Assembly: GCA_943788135.1 (NCBI GenBank) | Contig: CALSPC010000003.1 | Coordinates: 496,001-560,000, forward strand | Direction: 5' to 3' | DNA from: an uncultured Paracoccaceae bacterium | Lineage (GTDB): Bacteria > Bacteroidota > Bacteroidia > Flavobacteriales > Flavobacteriaceae | DNA: 64,000 bases | Shown here: piece after piece, positions 53,377 through 62,878 of the stretch | Layout: the number at the start of each line of letters is the position of its first letter | How positions within the stretch are numbered: the stretch's first letter is position 1 | The notes under the pieces: generated by a model | What the model was told of the DNA's origin: nothing | Seen by the model: only the letters and a program-made list of their open reading frames with translations | Database searches by the model: none | Made by a program: the position numbers and the translations under genes

Positions 53377-55503
53377 ATGGCAAGAGATTTAAGATTTACA
53401 AGAAATATTGGTATTGCAGCTCATATTGATGCTGGAAAAACCACGACGACAGAACGTGTCCTTTATTATACAGGAGTTTCACACAAAATTGGAGAAGTAC
53501 ATGATGGTGCTGCAACAATGGACTGGATGGAGCAAGAGCAAGAACGTGGAATCACGATTACCTCTGCAGCGACAACCTGTGAGTGGAAATTCCCAATCGA
53601 AAATGGAGAACCAACTCCAGAAACTAAAGGCTACCACTTTAATATTATTGACACCCCTGGCCACGTTGATTTTACCGTTGAGGTAAACAGATCATTACGT
53701 GTATTAGATGGGTTAGTATTCTTGTTTAGTGCAGTGGATGGTGTTGAGCCACAATCTGAAACAAACTGGAGACTAGCAGACAACTACAAAGTGCCTAGAA
53801 TAGGTTTTGTTAACAAAATGGACCGTCAAGGATCAGACTTTTTAGGCGTTTGTCAGCAGGTCAAAGACATGTTAAAATCAAACGCAGTGCCAATCGTTTT
53901 AAACATTGGTGATGAAGATGATTTTAAAGGTGTTATCGATTTAGTTAAAAACCGTGCTATTGTATGGCATGATAAAACTCAAGGCGCCACTTTCGATGTT
54001 ATCGAAATCCCTGAGGATATGAAAGAAGAAGCTCGAAAATACCGTGCACTCTTAATTGAAGAAGTTGCAAGTTATGACGAGAATCTTTTAGAGAAATTCA
54101 TGGAAGATGAAGAGTCTATCACAGAAGAAGAAGTGCATGCTGCACTTAGAGCTGCTGTTATGGACATGGCTATTATTCCTATGATTTGTGGGTCAGCATT
54201 TAAAAATAAAGGCGTTCAGTTTCTATTAGATGCTGTATGTCGTTATTTACCTTCTCCAACAGATAAAGAAGGTATTGTAGGTGTGAATCCAGATACAGAT
54301 CAAGAAGAACTTCGTAAGCCAGATGTAAAAGAGCCGTTTGCGGCTTTGGCGTTTAAAATTGCAACCGATCCTTTTGTTGGACGTTTAGCATTTTTCCGTG
54401 CCTATTCAGGTCGTTTAGATGCAGGTTCCTATGTTTTAAATAACCGTTCAGGTAAAAAAGAACGTATCTCACGTATTTATCAAATGCATGCTAACAAGCA
54501 AAATGCAATTGATTTTATTGAAGCTGGAGATATTGGTGCAGCTGTTGGATTTAAATCTATCAAAACAGGTGATACACTTTCTGCAGAAAAACATCCTATT
54601 GTTTTAGAATCAATGGACTTTCCGGATCCTGTAATTGGAATCGCAGTAGAGCCAAAAACAAAAGCGGATGTAGATAAATTAGGAATTGGACTTGCTAAAC
54701 TAGCCGAAGAAGATCCAACATTTACTGTGCGTTCAGACGAAGCTTCAGGTCAAACAATTATCTCTGGAATGGGTGAATTGCACTTAGATGTAATTGTAGA
54801 TCGTTTACGTCGTGAATTTAAAGTAGAAGTTAATCAAGGTCAACCACAAGTAGAATACAAAGAAGCGATCACACAAACTGCCGATCACAGAGAAGTTTAC
54901 AAGAAACAATCTGGTGGTCGTGGTAAATTTGCTGATATTGTATTTACAATTGAGCCAGCAGACGAAGGTGTTGTAGGGCTTCAATTTATTTCTACTATTA
55001 AAGGTGGAAACGTGCCAAAGGAATTTATTCCTTCGATAGAAAAAGGGTTCAAAATGGCAATGGTCAATGGGCCACTTGCAGGTTACGAAGTTGATGCTGT
55101 CAAAGTAACATTGAAAGATGGATCTTACCACGATGTGGATTCGGATCAACTCTCATTTGAATTAGCTGCCAAGCTTGGGTTTAAAAACTCAGCAAAAGCA
55201 GCCAAAGCAGTGATCATGGAACCAATCATGAAATTAGAAGTTATTACTCCTGAAGAAAACATGGGAGATATTGTAGGAGACCTTAACCGTCGCCGTGGTC
55301 AAGTAAGTGACATGGGCGATAGAGCAGGTGCAAAAACTGTAAAAGCTACAGTGCCTCTTTCAGAAATGTTTGGTTATGTAACCACGCTTAGAACGCTATC
55401 ATCAGGTCGTGCAACTTCAACAATGGAGTTTTCACACTATGCTGAAACGCCTTCTAACATTTCAGAAGACGTTATTAAAGAAGCTAAAGGAATCCAATCT
55501 TAA
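53377..55503 (+). CDS. fusA: Elongation factor G
   Basis: The GTPase that drives translocation and, with RRF, ribosome recycling. The 708-residue protein has the P-loop A-H-I-D-A-G-K-T (15-22), switch [14 protein letters not shown], domain IV with G-G-R-G-K-F-A-D and the domain V V-N-G-P-L-A-G-Y and R-R-G-Q segments. It is encoded in the str operon without a tuf gene after it; rpsJ follows at 11 nt. Confidence 0.98.
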   Translation: MARDLRFTRNIGIAAHIDAGKTTTTERVLYYTGVSHKIGEVHDGAATMDWMEQEQERGITITSAATTCEWKFPIENGEPTPETKGYHFNIIDTPGHVDFTVEVNRSLRVLDGLVFLFSAVDGVEPQSETNWRLADNYKVPRIGFVNKMDRQGSDFLGVCQQVKDMLKSNAVPIVLNIGDEDDFKGVIDLVKNRAIVWHDKTQGATFDVIEIPEDMKEEARKYRALLIEEVASYDENLLEKFMEDEESITEEEVHAALRAAVMDMAIIPMICGSAFKNKGVQFLLDAVCRYLPSPTDKEGIVGVNPDTDQEELRKPDVKEPFAALAFKIATDPFVGRLAFFRAYSGRLDAGSYVLNNRSGKKERISRIYQMHANKQNAIDFIEAGDIGAAVGFKSIKTGDTLSAEKHPIVLESMDFPDPVIGIAVEPKTKADVDKLGIGLAKLAEEDPTFTVRSDEASGQTIISGMGELHLDVIVDRLRREFKVEVNQGQPQVEYKEAITQTADHREVYKKQSGGRGKFADIVFTIEPADEGVVGLQFISTIKGGNVPKEFIPSIEKGFKMAMVNGPLAGYEVDAVKVTLKDGSYHDVDSDQLSFELAAKLGFKNSAKAAKAVIMEPIMKLEVITPEENMGDIVGDLNRRRGQVSDMGDRAGAKTVKATVPLSEMFGYVTTLRTLSSGRATSTMEFSHYAETPSNISEDVIKEAKGIQS

Positions 55504-55514
55504 AAGTTAAGAAC

Positions 55515-55820
55515 ATGAGTCAAAAAATCAGAATAAAATTAAAGTCTTACGATCATAACTTAGTAGATAAGTCTGCTGATAAGATTGTGAAAACCGTAAA
55601 AAGTACAGGTGCTATTGTAACAGGACCAATTCCATTACCAACGCACAAAAAATTGTTCACTGTATTGCGTTCTCCTCACGTTAACAAAAAATCGAGAGAA
55701 CAATTTCAATTAAGCTCTTACAAAAGACTATTAGATATCTATAGTTCTTCATCAAAAACAATCGATGCATTGATGAAACTTGAACTACCTAGTGGTGTAG
55801 AAGTAGAGATTAAAGTGTAA
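55515..55820 (+). CDS. rpsJ: 30S ribosomal protein S10
   Basis: A 101-residue S10 (NusE in antitermination complexes). The family pattern [18 protein letters not shown] and the long-loop [12 protein letters not shown] are complete. In Proteobacteria rpsJ opens the S10 operon; here it ends the str operon and is cut off from rplC by a very strong terminator and a new promoter, the order typical of Bacteroidota. Confidence 0.99.
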   Translation: MSQKIRIKLKSYDHNLVDKSADKIVKTVKSTGAIVTGPIPLPTHKKLFTVLRSPHVNKKSREQFQLSSYKRLLDIYSSSSKTIDALMKLELPSGVEVEIKV

Positions 55821-55850
55821 TTATAACTTTACCGCTATTTAATGCGATAA

Positions 55851-55898
55851 CTATATGCAAAAAAAACAGTACTATAGTACTGTTTTTTTTGCATATAG
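55851..55898. terminator. Perfect 48-nt palindromic terminator between str and S10 operons
   Basis: The sequence 55851-55898 is an uninterrupted inverted repeat centred between 55874 and 55875: CTATATGC, A8, CAGTAC, TA|TA, GTACTG, T8, GCATATAG. The stem with its A and T tracts is symmetric and should stop RNA polymerase from both sides. It begins 30 nt after the rpsJ stop. Confidence 0.93.
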
Positions 55899-55959
55899 AT
55901 ATAGTGTGGTATTAGGGCGTCTTTAAACTGTAAAGTATTTAAAATAAGTTCTAATTATT

Positions 55960-55991
55960 TTAGGTGAATAGATTAAATTTATCTAAATTTG
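55960..55991 (+). promoter_or_regulatory. Promoter of the rplC (S10-spc) operon
   Basis: A perfect -7 box TAAATTTG (55984-55991) preceded, after 21 nt, by TTA (55960-55962), a one-mismatch -33 element. The transcript would start near 55996-55998 and have a leader of about 160 nt, unusually long for this organism, where other predicted leaders are 0-65 nt. Confidence 0.65.
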
Positions 55992-55996
55992 CAGCT

Positions 55997-56160
55997 CGAA
56001 AAACATAGGTCACGACCTTGTTGTTTGACATAGTCACTGAAAATCAGTGATTTACATGTCCCAAGCTTAGTGCGAGGGAAAAACGGAAAAAGTACAATTC
56101 AAGGGTTGAAATGTGTTTTGACCCTTATTTTTTTTAAAAAAATTAAATAAATAAATAAAT
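55997..56160 (+). promoter_or_regulatory. Structured leader RNA of the rplC operon with a terminator-like hairpin
   Basis: Three-tier stem: CTTG (56017-56020)/CAAG (56062-56065), GACAT (56027-56031)/ATGTC (56056-56060), TCACTG (56034-56039)/CAGTGA (56045-56050) with an AAAAT loop. A second hairpin AAGGGT (56101-56106)/ACCCTT (56121-56126), with inner A-T and G-T pairs, is followed by A and T8 (56128-56135): an intrinsic-terminator layout only 25 nt before the rplC ATG. CCTTG (56016-56020) can also pair with CAAGG (56100-56104), giving a possible antiterminator. This fits autoregulation by a ribosomal protein of the operon (L4 or L3 by analogy); the regulator is not identified. Confidence 0.6.
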
Positions 56161-56778
56161 ATGTCTGGGTTAATAGGAAAAAAAATCGGAATGACCAGCA
56201 TCTTCGACGCGAATGGTAAAAATATGCCATGTACCGTTTTAGAAGTTGGACCATGCGTTGTTACCCAAGTCAGAACCGAAGAAGTTGATGGCTATGCAGC
56301 CCTTCAACTAGGTTTCGATGACAAGACAGAAAAAAGTGCTACGAAAGCTGATTTAGGTCACGCCAAGAAAGCAGGTACTTCTGTTAAGAGAAAAGTCGCG
56401 GAATTTAAAGGATTTGACGAGGAGTACAAATTAGGAGACAGTATAACAGTAGACCATTTCACCGAAGGTGAATTTGTTGATGTTTCTGGAACTTCAAAAG
56501 GTAAAGGATTTCAAGGGGTTGTAAAACGTCATGGATTTGCAGGTGTGGGTCAAGCGACTCACGGTCAGCACAACCGTTTACGTGCACCAGGATCTATTGG
56601 TGCGGCTTCGTATCCAGCTCGAGTTTTCAAAGGAATGAAAATGGCAGGACGAATGGGAACCGACACAGTTAAAGTTCAAAATTTAAGAGTTTTAAAGGTA
56701 GTAACTGAAAAAAATCTACTAGTGATTAAGGGTTGTGTCCCTGGTCCTAAAAACGCTTATGTAATTATTCAGAAATAA
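56161..56778 (+). CDS. rplC: 50S ribosomal protein L3
   Basis: A 205-residue L3, one of the first proteins bound in 50S assembly, reaching toward the peptidyl-transferase centre. Hallmarks: G-x-K-x-G-M-T at the start, K-G-K-G-F-Q-G-V-x-K-R-H (about 115-126) and the [15 protein letters not shown] tip loop. The start ATG follows a stretch of A/T only, with no Shine-Dalgarno sequence. Overlaps rplD by one base (TAATG). Confidence 0.99.
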   Translation: MSGLIGKKIGMTSIFDANGKNMPCTVLEVGPCVVTQVRTEEVDGYAALQLGFDDKTEKSATKADLGHAKKAGTSVKRKVAEFKGFDEEYKLGDSITVDHFTEGEFVDVSGTSKGKGFQGVVKRHGFAGVGQATHGQHNRLRAPGSIGAASYPARVFKGMKMAGRMGTDTVKVQNLRVLKVVTEKNLLVIKGCVPGPKNAYVIIQK

Positions 56779-57407
56779 TGAAAGTAGCAGTTTTAGATTT
56801 AAACGGAAAAGATACAGGTAGAAAGGCAGACCTTTCTAAAGATGTATTTGCTATAGAGCCAAATAATCATGCGGTATACCTAGACGTTAAGCAATATCTT
56901 GCAAACCAACGTCAAGGAACTCATAAATCAAAAGAAAGAGCTGAGATTTCGGGAAGTACTCGAAAAATCAAGAAACAAAAAGGAACTGGTACAGCTCGTG
57001 CGGGTAGTATCAAATCCGGTGTATTTAGAGGTGGAGGTCGTATGTTCGGTCCAAGACCAAGAAATTACGGGTTCAAGTTAAATAAAAATGTAAAGCGTTT
57101 AGCACGTAAATCTGCATTTACAATTAAGGCTTCTGAAAAATCAATAACGGTTATAGAAGACTTTACGTTTGACTCTCCAAAAACAAAGCATTTTACAGCG
57201 GTATTAAAGGCCTTAGGTCTTGATACCAAAAAATCATTGTTTGTCTTGGGTGGCTCAAATAATAATGTATATTTGTCGTCGCGGAATTTAAAGCGTTCTG
57301 AGGTCTTAATTGACTCAGAAATAAGTACTTATAAAATTCTAAACGCGAATCAAGTTGTGCTTTTTGAAAGTGCATTGAAAAATATTGAAACGAATTTAAG
57401 TAAATAA
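56778..57407 (+). CDS. rplD: 50S ribosomal protein L4
   Basis: A 209-residue L4 with the extended loop reaching into the exit tunnel: R-Q-G-T-H-K-S-K-E-R-A-E-I-S-G-S-T-R-K-I-K-K-Q-K (about 45-68; macrolide-relevant loop) and G-T-G-T-A-R-A-G-S. In enterobacteria free L4 represses its own operon through the leader; the structured leader upstream of rplC makes this a candidate here too. Confidence 0.98.
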   Translation: MKVAVLDLNGKDTGRKADLSKDVFAIEPNNHAVYLDVKQYLANQRQGTHKSKERAEISGSTRKIKKQKGTGTARAGSIKSGVFRGGGRMFGPRPRNYGFKLNKNVKRLARKSAFTIKASEKSITVIEDFTFDSPKTKHFTAVLKALGLDTKKSLFVLGGSNNNVYLSSRNLKRSEVLIDSEISTYKILNANQVVLFESALKNIETNLSK

Positions 57408-57414
57408 GAAAACC

Positions 57415-57705
57415 ATGAGTATCTTAATTAAACCAATAATCACAGAGAAAGCTACACTAGCGAGTGAGTTGAAAAACTGCTACAGTTTTCAGGTGAATAC
57501 GAAGGCGAACAAGGTAGAAATCAAAAAAGCAGTTGAAGCTGCTTACGGTGTTTCTGTTGAAAAAGTTCGTACAATAAATGTCCGTCCAGATCGAAAAACC
57601 AAGTTTACAAAAACGGGGATTCAACATGGTAAAACAAATGCTGTTAAAAAGGCACTTGTACAACTGGCGGAAGGTGAAACGATTGATTTATACGCTAATA
57701 TCTAA
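57415..57705 (+). CDS. rplW: 50S ribosomal protein L23
   Basis: A 96-residue L23 at the tunnel exit, docking site for trigger factor and SRP. The I-I-T-E-K-A-T start, the Y-S-F-Q-V helix-strand unit and A-V-E-A-A-Y-G-V-x-V-x-K-V-R-T are present; length normal. 7 nt after rplD, 10 nt before rplB. Confidence 0.98.
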   Translation: MSILIKPIITEKATLASELKNCYSFQVNTKANKVEIKKAVEAAYGVSVEKVRTINVRPDRKTKFTKTGIQHGKTNAVKKALVQLAEGETIDLYANI

Positions 57706-57715
57706 TTAGACAAAC

Positions 57716-58540
57716 ATGTCAGTAAGAAAATTAAAACCAATCACCCCAGGACAGCGATTTAGAGTAGTAAACGGTTATGACGCCATTACTACTGATAAGC
57801 CGGAGAAGAGTTTATTAGCTCCGAAAAAACGTTCAGGTGGTAGAAACAGTCAAGGAAAAATGACCATGCGCTATATCGGTGGCGGTCATAAAAAGAGATA
57901 TCGTATTATCGATTTCAAAAGAAACAAAGCTGGGATTCCAGCCGAGGTGAAATCTATAGAATACGATCCAAACAGAACGGCATTTATTGCACTTCTAAAT
58001 TATCAAGATGGTGAAAAACGCTATATCATTGCACAAAACGGTCTTCAAGTAGGACAGAAGTTAGTGTCTGGTAAAGGTGTTGCTCCAGAAATTGGAAATG
58101 CAATGCCATTGAGCGAAATTCCATTAGGAACAATCATTTCTTGTATCGAACTTCGTCCAGGTCAAGGTGCTGTTATGGCACGTAGTGCTGGAGCTTTTGC
58201 TCAATTAATGGCAAGAGATGGTAAGTTTGCTACGGTAAAATTACCATCAGGTGAAACACGCTTATTACTATTAGATTGTAACGCCACTATTGGAGTTGTG
58301 TCTAACTCGGATCACCAATTATTGGTGTCTGGTAAAGCAGGTAGAAGCCGTTGGTTAGGAAGACGTCCAAGAACACGTCCAGTTGTGATGAATCCAGTCG
58401 ATCACCCAATGGGTGGTGGTGAAGGAAAATCATCAGGTGGACACCCACGTTCAAGAAACGGTATTCCAGCGAAAGGATTTAGAACACGTTCTAAAACTAA
58501 AGCAAGCAATAAGTATATTATAGAACGTAGAAAGAAATAA
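57716..58540 (+). CDS. rplB: 50S ribosomal protein L2
   Basis: A 274-residue L2, needed for subunit joining and peptidyl transfer. The conserved H-P-M-G-G-G-E-G loop with the key histidine (about 223-230), the OB/SH3 RNA-binding domains ([15 protein letters not shown]) and the basic C-terminal tail are all present. Confidence 0.99.
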   Translation: MSVRKLKPITPGQRFRVVNGYDAITTDKPEKSLLAPKKRSGGRNSQGKMTMRYIGGGHKKRYRIIDFKRNKAGIPAEVKSIEYDPNRTAFIALLNYQDGEKRYIIAQNGLQVGQKLVSGKGVAPEIGNAMPLSEIPLGTIISCIELRPGQGAVMARSAGAFAQLMARDGKFATVKLPSGETRLLLLDCNATIGVVSNSDHQLLVSGKAGRSRWLGRRPRTRPVVMNPVDHPMGGGEGKSSGGHPRSRNGIPAKGFRTRSKTKASNKYIIERRKK

Positions 58541-58546
58541 TAAGAC

Positions 58547-58825
58547 ATGGCAAGATCATTAAAAAAAGGACCTTTCGTTCATTATAAATTAGAGAAAAAA
58601 GTAGCTGCTAATGTAGAAGCTAACAAAAAAACTGTTATCAAAACTTGGTCTAGAGCCAGTATGATTACACCAGATTTTGTTGGACAAACCATTGCAGTGC
58701 ACAACGGCCGTCAATTTGTTCCAGTTTATGTAACTGAAAACATGGTAGGTCATAAACTAGGAGAATTTTCACCAACACGTTCATTCCGTGGGCATGCAGG
58801 TGCTAAAAATAAAGGTAAAAAATAA
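58547..58825 (+). CDS. rpsS: 30S ribosomal protein S19
   Basis: A 92-residue S19 in the 30S head, partner of S13. [11 protein letters not shown] at the start and the [22 protein letters not shown] and F-R-G-H motifs identify it. 6 nt after rplB. Confidence 0.99.
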   Translation: MARSLKKGPFVHYKLEKKVAANVEANKKTVIKTWSRASMITPDFVGQTIAVHNGRQFVPVYVTENMVGHKLGEFSPTRSFRGHAGAKNKGKK

Positions 58826-58830
58826 GAGCT

Positions 58831-59241
58831 ATGGGAAGTCGTAAAAAACAAATGGCAGACGCTATTAAAGCTGGTAAAAAGCAAATTGCTTTTGCAAAGC
58901 TTAATAACTGTCCTACGTCACCAAGAAAAATGCGCTTAGTAGCTGATTTAGTAAGAGGCGAAAAGGTAGAAAAAGCACTTAATGTTTTGAGATTTAGTTC
59001 CAAAGAAGCTTCACGTCGTTTAGAAAAATTAGTTCTATCGGCTGTTGCAAACTGGCAATCTAAAAACGAAGATGCAAACATTGAAGAGGCTGATCTTTTT
59101 GTAAAAGAAATTACAGTTGATGGAGGGTCTATGTTAAAGAGACTACGTCCAGCACCTCAAGGTCGTGCACACAGAATTAGAAAAAGATCCAATCATGTTA
59201 CAGTGGTACTTGGAGCTAAAAATAACACACAAAGCAATTAA
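58831..59241 (+). CDS. rplV: 50S ribosomal protein L22
   Basis: A 136-residue L22, lining the exit tunnel. [17 protein letters not shown] opens the globular domain and the tunnel hairpin [16 protein letters not shown] is intact, with no deletion at the macrolide-relevant tip. It has about 20 extra N-terminal basic residues compared with the E. coli protein. Confidence 0.98.
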   Translation: MGSRKKQMADAIKAGKKQIAFAKLNNCPTSPRKMRLVADLVRGEKVEKALNVLRFSSKEASRRLEKLVLSAVANWQSKNEDANIEEADLFVKEITVDGGSMLKRLRPAPQGRAHRIRKRSNHVTVVLGAKNNTQSN

Positions 59242-59244
59242 TAA

Positions 59245-59958
59245 ATGGGACAGAAGACAAATCCAATAGGAAATCGCCTTGGAATTATCAGAGGATGGGA
59301 ATCTAACTGGTACGGAGGAAACGATTACGGAGACAAGCTTGCTGAGGATGATAAAATCAGAAAGTATATTTTTGTTCGTTTAGCAAAAGCTAGTGTATCT
59401 AGAGTAATAATCGAAAGAACTCTTAAACTTGTAACCGTTACTATCACAACGGCTCGTCCTGGTATCATTATTGGTAAAGGCGGTCAAGAGGTAGACAAGT
59501 TAAAAGAGGAATTAAGAAAACTTACTAGTAAAGAAGTTCAATTAAACATCTTTGAGATTAAACGTCCAGAATTAGATGCGTTTTTAGTAGCAACTAGTGT
59601 TGCTCGTCAAATTGAAAATCGTATCTCTTACAAACGTGCAATCAAAATGGCTATTCAGGCTACGATGCGTATGAACTCTGAAGGGATTAAGATTCAGATT
59701 AGTGGTCGTTTAAATGGTGCTGAAATGGCACGTAGCGAACACTATAAAGATGGAAGAATTCCTTTATCAACATTTAGAGCTGACATAGACTATGCATTAG
59801 TTGAAGCCCATACTACTTACGGTAGATTAGGGATCAAAGTATGGATTATGAAAGGTGAAGTGTATGGAAAACGTGAGTTATCTCCTTTAGTAGGTCTTTC
59901 AAAAGGACAAGATAAAGGGAACCGTTCATCGAATTCAAAACCTCGCCGTAGAAAGTAA
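59245..59958 (+). CDS. rpsC: 30S ribosomal protein S3
   Basis: A 237-residue S3 at the mRNA entry channel. N-terminal [13 protein letters not shown], the KH motif G-I-I-I-G-K-G-G (about 71-78) and the helicase-active R-A-D-I-D-Y and G-V-K-V-W-type (G-I-K-V-W) segments are present. The basic C-terminal tail is short. 3 nt after rplV. Confidence 0.98.
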   Translation: MGQKTNPIGNRLGIIRGWESNWYGGNDYGDKLAEDDKIRKYIFVRLAKASVSRVIIERTLKLVTVTITTARPGIIIGKGGQEVDKLKEELRKLTSKEVQLNIFEIKRPELDAFLVATSVARQIENRISYKRAIKMAIQATMRMNSEGIKIQISGRLNGAEMARSEHYKDGRIPLSTFRADIDYALVEAHTTYGRLGIKVWIMKGEVYGKRELSPLVGLSKGQDKGNRSSNSKPRRRK

Positions 59959-59979
59959 TTTTTTATAAATTAAAAGAAA

Positions 59980-60399
59980 ATGTTACAACCAAAAAGAACA
60001 AAATTTCGTAAAGTCCAGAAAGGACGCATGAAAGGAAACTCGGAAAGAGGACACCAACTTTCTAACGGAATGTTTGGTATAAAATCACTCGATTCAAATT
60101 TTTTAACTTCACGTCAAATTGAAGCTGCTCGTATTGCTGCAACACGCCATATGAAAAGAGAAGGTCAGTTATGGATTAAAATATTTCCAGACAAACCGAT
60201 CACCAAAAAGCCGCTTGAAGTACGTATGGGAAAAGGAAAAGGTGCCGTTGAATATTGGGCAGCTGTTGTGAAACCTGGAAGAATATTATTTGAAGTTGGT
60301 GGAGTGTCACTAGACGTTGCAAAAGAAGCATTGCGTTTAGCCGCTCAAAAGTTACCAGTTAAAACAAAATTTGTAATCGCTAGAGACTACGAAGCTTAA
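59980..60399 (+). CDS. rplP: 50S ribosomal protein L16
   Basis: A 139-residue L16 beside the A-site t[11 protein letters not shown] at the start, [10 protein letters not shown], and [12 protein letters not shown] near residues 77-88 are conserved; Arg77 region, hydroxylated in some bacteria, is present. Gap of 21 nt after rpsC. Confidence 0.98.
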   Translation: MLQPKRTKFRKVQKGRMKGNSERGHQLSNGMFGIKSLDSNFLTSRQIEAARIAATRHMKREGQLWIKIFPDKPITKKPLEVRMGKGKGAVEYWAAVVKPGRILFEVGGVSLDVAKEALRLAAQKLPVKTKFVIARDYEA

Positions 60400-60412
60400 T
60401 TTTATTGATATT

Positions 60413-60604
60413 ATGAAACAATCTGAAATTAAAGAACTATCGACAGCTGAGTTGCAAGAGAAACTTAGTGATACGAAAAAGACTTACGCGGATCTGAAAA
60501 TGACCCACGCAATATCACCACTCGAAAATCCAATCCAATTACGGTCTGTAAGACGATCTGTAGCACGGTTGGCAACGGAGTTAACAAATAGAGAAGTGCA
60601 ATAA
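60413..60604 (+). CDS. rpmC: 50S ribosomal protein L29
   Basis: A 63-residue two-helix L29 next to L23 at the tunnel exit. K-E-L-S-T-A-E-L-Q-E-K-L (helix 1) and R-S-V-R-R-S-V-A-R-L-A-T-E-L (helix 2) match the family. 13 nt after rplP. Confidence 0.97.
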   Translation: MKQSEIKELSTAELQEKLSDTKKTYADLKMTHAISPLENPIQLRSVRRSVARLATELTNREVQ

Positions 60605-60621
60605 TTGTATTCTGCTGAAAG

Positions 60622-60879
60622 ATGGAAAAAAGAAATTTAAGAAAAGAACGTATAGGCGTTGTTACAAGTAACAAAATGATGAAATCGATTGTGGTTTCAG
60701 AAGTGAAAAAAGTAAAACATCCTATGTATGGAAAGTTCGTGCTAAAGACTAAGAAGTATGTAGCACATGACGAACAAAATGACTGCAACGAAGGAGATAC
60801 TGTAAGGATCATGGAAACAAGACCCTTAAGTAAATCTAAATGTTGGAGACTAGTAGAAATCATTGATAGAGCTAAATAA
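60622..60879 (+). CDS. rpsQ: 30S ribosomal protein S17
   Basis: An 85-residue OB-fold S17, binding helix 11 of 16S r[11 protein letters not shown]-x-K-S-I-V-V, H-P-x-Y-G-K and D[14 protein letters not shown] are present. 17 nt after rpmC; the rplN ATG follows 2 nt after its stop. Confidence 0.98.
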   Translation: MEKRNLRKERIGVVTSNKMMKSIVVSEVKKVKHPMYGKFVLKTKKYVAHDEQNDCNEGDTVRIMETRPLSKSKCWRLVEIIDRAK

Positions 60880-60881
60880 TT

Positions 60882-61250
60882 ATGGTACAACAAGAATCAA
60901 GATTAAAAGTAGCTGATAATACTGGAGCAAAAGAGGTGTTAACCATCCGTGTTCTAGGAGGTACGAAACGTAGATATGCATCCTTAGGTGACAAGATCGT
61001 TGTGACGGTTAAAGATGCTACACCAAACGGAAATATCAAAAAAGGAGCAGTTTCAACAGCCGTAGTGGTACGAACTGTAAAAGAAGTTAGACGTCCAGAT
61101 GGATCTTATATTAGATTTGATGACAATGCTTGTGTTCTTTTGAATCCTACTGGTGAAATGAGAGGTACTCGTGTTTTCGGACCTGTAGCAAGAGAGCTTC
61201 GTGATAAGTCATTCATGAAGATTGTATCATTAGCACCTGAAGTGCTTTAA
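60882..61250 (+). CDS. rplN: 50S ribosomal protein L14
   Basis: A 122-residue L14 at the subunit interface, binding site of the silencing factor Rsf[19 protein letters not shown] start, K-K-G-x-V-x-x-A-V-V-V-R-T and [13 protein letters not shown] identify it; length is exactly that of most bacteria. Confidence 0.99.
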   Translation: MVQQESRLKVADNTGAKEVLTIRVLGGTKRRYASLGDKIVVTVKDATPNGNIKKGAVSTAVVVRTVKEVRRPDGSYIRFDDNACVLLNPTGEMRGTRVFGPVARELRDKSFMKIVSLAPEVL

Positions 61251-61260
61251 TTTAAGAAAC

Positions 61261-61572
61261 ATGGGAAAGCTAAAAATAAAAACAGGAGATACCGTAAGAG
61301 TTATTGCTGGAGATCATAAAGGATCTGAAGGTAAAGTTATTAAGGTATTGATAGCTAAAAATAAAGCGATCGTTGAAGGGGTAAACATGGTTAAAAAACA
61401 CATGAAGCCTAGTGCTCAAAGCCCTCAAGGTGGTATCGTTGAAAAAGAGGCGTTAATCCAAATATCAAACTTATCGTTGTTAACTTCAAAAGGAGAAACA
61501 ACTAGAGTTGGGTACAAAACGGAAGACGGTAAGAAAGTAAGATTTTCAAAAAAATCTAACGAGGTAATTTAA
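61261..61572 (+). CDS. rplX: 50S ribosomal protein L24
   Basis: A 103-residue L24, an early 50S assembly initiator. The KOW motif [15 protein letters not shown] (about 12-26) and G-V-N-M-V-K-K-H are present. 10 nt after rplN. Confidence 0.98.
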   Translation: MGKLKIKTGDTVRVIAGDHKGSEGKVIKVLIAKNKAIVEGVNMVKKHMKPSAQSPQGGIVEKEALIQISNLSLLTSKGETTRVGYKTEDGKKVRFSKKSNEVI

Positions 61573-61577
61573 GAATT

Positions 61578-62129
61578 ATGGGATACATTCCAAGATTAAA
61601 ACAAGAGTATAAAGACAGAGTAATGTCTGCTCTTACAGAAGAATTCGGATATAAAAATGTAATGCAAGTTCCAAAACTGCAAAAGATAGTAATATCTAAA
61701 GGAGTTGGTGCTGCTGTTTCTGACAAGAAATTAATCGACTATGCAATAGACGAGATTACTAAAATTTCTGGACAAAAAGCAGTTGCAACAATATCTAAAA
61801 AAGATGTTGCAACATTCAAACTCCGTAAAGGGATGCCAATTGGTGTTAAAGTAACTTTACGTGGCGAAAAAATGTATGAGTTTTTAGATCGTCTTGTGAC
61901 TTCTGCACTTCCACGTGTTAGAGATTTCAACGGGATTAAAGCAAATGGATTTGACGGTAGAGGAAATTACAATTTAGGAATTACGGAACAGATTATTTTT
62001 CCAGAAATTAATATTGATAAGGTCAATAAAATTTCAGGAATGGACATCACATTTGTTACAGATGCCGATACCGATAAAGAAGCAAAATCATTATTAACAG
62101 AATTAGGGGTTCCTTTTAAAAAGAATTAA
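61578..62129 (+). CDS. rplE: 50S ribosomal protein L5
   Basis: A 183-residue L5, 5S rRNA-binding and in contact with S13 across the interface. [29 protein letters not shown] and G-L-P-type replaced by A-L-P-R-V-R-D-F are all family features. In E. coli S8 represses the spc operon through a site at the rplE start; the equivalent stem was not recognised here. Confidence 0.98.
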   Translation: MGYIPRLKQEYKDRVMSALTEEFGYKNVMQVPKLQKIVISKGVGAAVSDKKLIDYAIDEITKISGQKAVATISKKDVATFKLRKGMPIGVKVTLRGEKMYEFLDRLVTSALPRVRDFNGIKANGFDGRGNYNLGITEQIIFPEINIDKVNKISGMDITFVTDADTDKEAKSLLTELGVPFKKN

Positions 62130-62132
62130 GCT

Positions 62133-62402
62133 ATGGCTAAAGAATCAATGAAAGCCCGTGAGGTCAAAAGAGCAAAGATAGTTGCTAAATATGCTGAAAA
62201 ACGCAAAGCGTTAAAAGAAGCTGGCGATTACCAAGGTTTACAAAAATTACCTGTAAATGCATCACCAATTCGTATGCATAACAGATGTAAACTAACCGGT
62301 CGTCCAAAAGGCTACATGCGTCAGTTTGGACTCTCAAGAGTTATGTTTAGAGAAATGGCTAACAATGGATTAATTCCAGGGGTCAAAAAAGCAAGTTGGT
62401 AA
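62133..62402 (+). CDS. rpsN: 30S ribosomal protein S14, zinc-independent form
   Basis: An 89-residue S14. The C-terminal half with [15 protein letters not shown] and F-G-L-S-R[20 protein letters not shown] is typical. It has only one cysteine, so it is the C-minus (zinc-free) long form. After it comes the largest gap of the cluster (60 nt). Confidence 0.98.
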   Translation: MAKESMKAREVKRAKIVAKYAEKRKALKEAGDYQGLQKLPVNASPIRMHNRCKLTGRPKGYMRQFGLSRVMFREMANNGLIPGVKKASW

Positions 62403-62412
62403 AATTATAAAT

Positions 62413-62444
62413 TGGTTTCAGGTTCTAAAAAATAGAAAACCAAA
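62413..62444 (+). promoter_or_regulatory. Hairpin in the rpsN-rpsH gap
   Basis: TTGGTTTC (62413-62420) can pair with GAAAACCAA (62436-62444) with one bulged base; a competing inner pairing of GGTTCTA with TAG..AACC is possible. It occupies a 60-nt gap, while other gaps in rplC-rpsE are at most 21 nt. A processing or regulatory site is possible; there is no T tract for termination. Confidence 0.4.
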
Positions 62445-62462
62445 ACCGCAAATTAATACACT

Positions 62463-62861
62463 ATGTATACAGATCCAATAGCGGATTATTTAACAAGAAT
62501 TAGAAATGCAGTTCGTGCAAATCACAGAGTTGTAGAGATTCCTGCATCTAATTTAAAGAAAGAGATTACAAAAATATTATTCGAACAAGGATATGTTTTA
62601 AGTTACAAATTTGATGACACTACTGTACAAGGTACTATTAAGATAGCACTGAAGTACAATAAGGACACCAAAGAACCTGTAATCAAAAAAATCCAAAGAA
62701 TAAGTAAACCAGGTTTACGTAAATACTCAGGGTCTAACGATCATCCACGTATTCTTAACGGTCTTGGAATTGCAATTGTGTCAACGTCTCATGGCGTTAT
62801 GACTGGCAAACAAGCTCAACGAGAGAATGTTGGTGGTGAAGTATTGTGTTACGTTTACTAA
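62463..62861 (+). CDS. rpsH: 30S ribosomal protein S8
   Basis: A 132-residue S8, binding the central domain of 16S rRNA. D-P-I-A-D-Y-L-T-R-I-R-N-A opening and the C-terminal S-T-S-H-G-V-M-T-G-K-Q-A-Q-R-E-N-V-G-G-E-V-L-C-Y-V are complete. In enterobacteria S8 is the repressor of the spc operon; a hairpin in the gap just before this gene is a possible target. Confidence 0.99.
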   Translation: MYTDPIADYLTRIRNAVRANHRVVEIPASNLKKEITKILFEQGYVLSYKFDDTTVQGTIKIALKYNKDTKEPVIKKIQRISKPGLRKYSGSNDHPRILNGLGIAIVSTSHGVMTGKQAQRENVGGEVLCYVY

Positions 62862-62878
62862 TTTTAAAGATTTAAGAA

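Noticed and set aside
54805-55149. Antisense ORF of 114 codons inside fusA
   Set aside because: Composition is that of a reverse-complement shadow of a strongly conserved gene; no start context and no recognisable domain.
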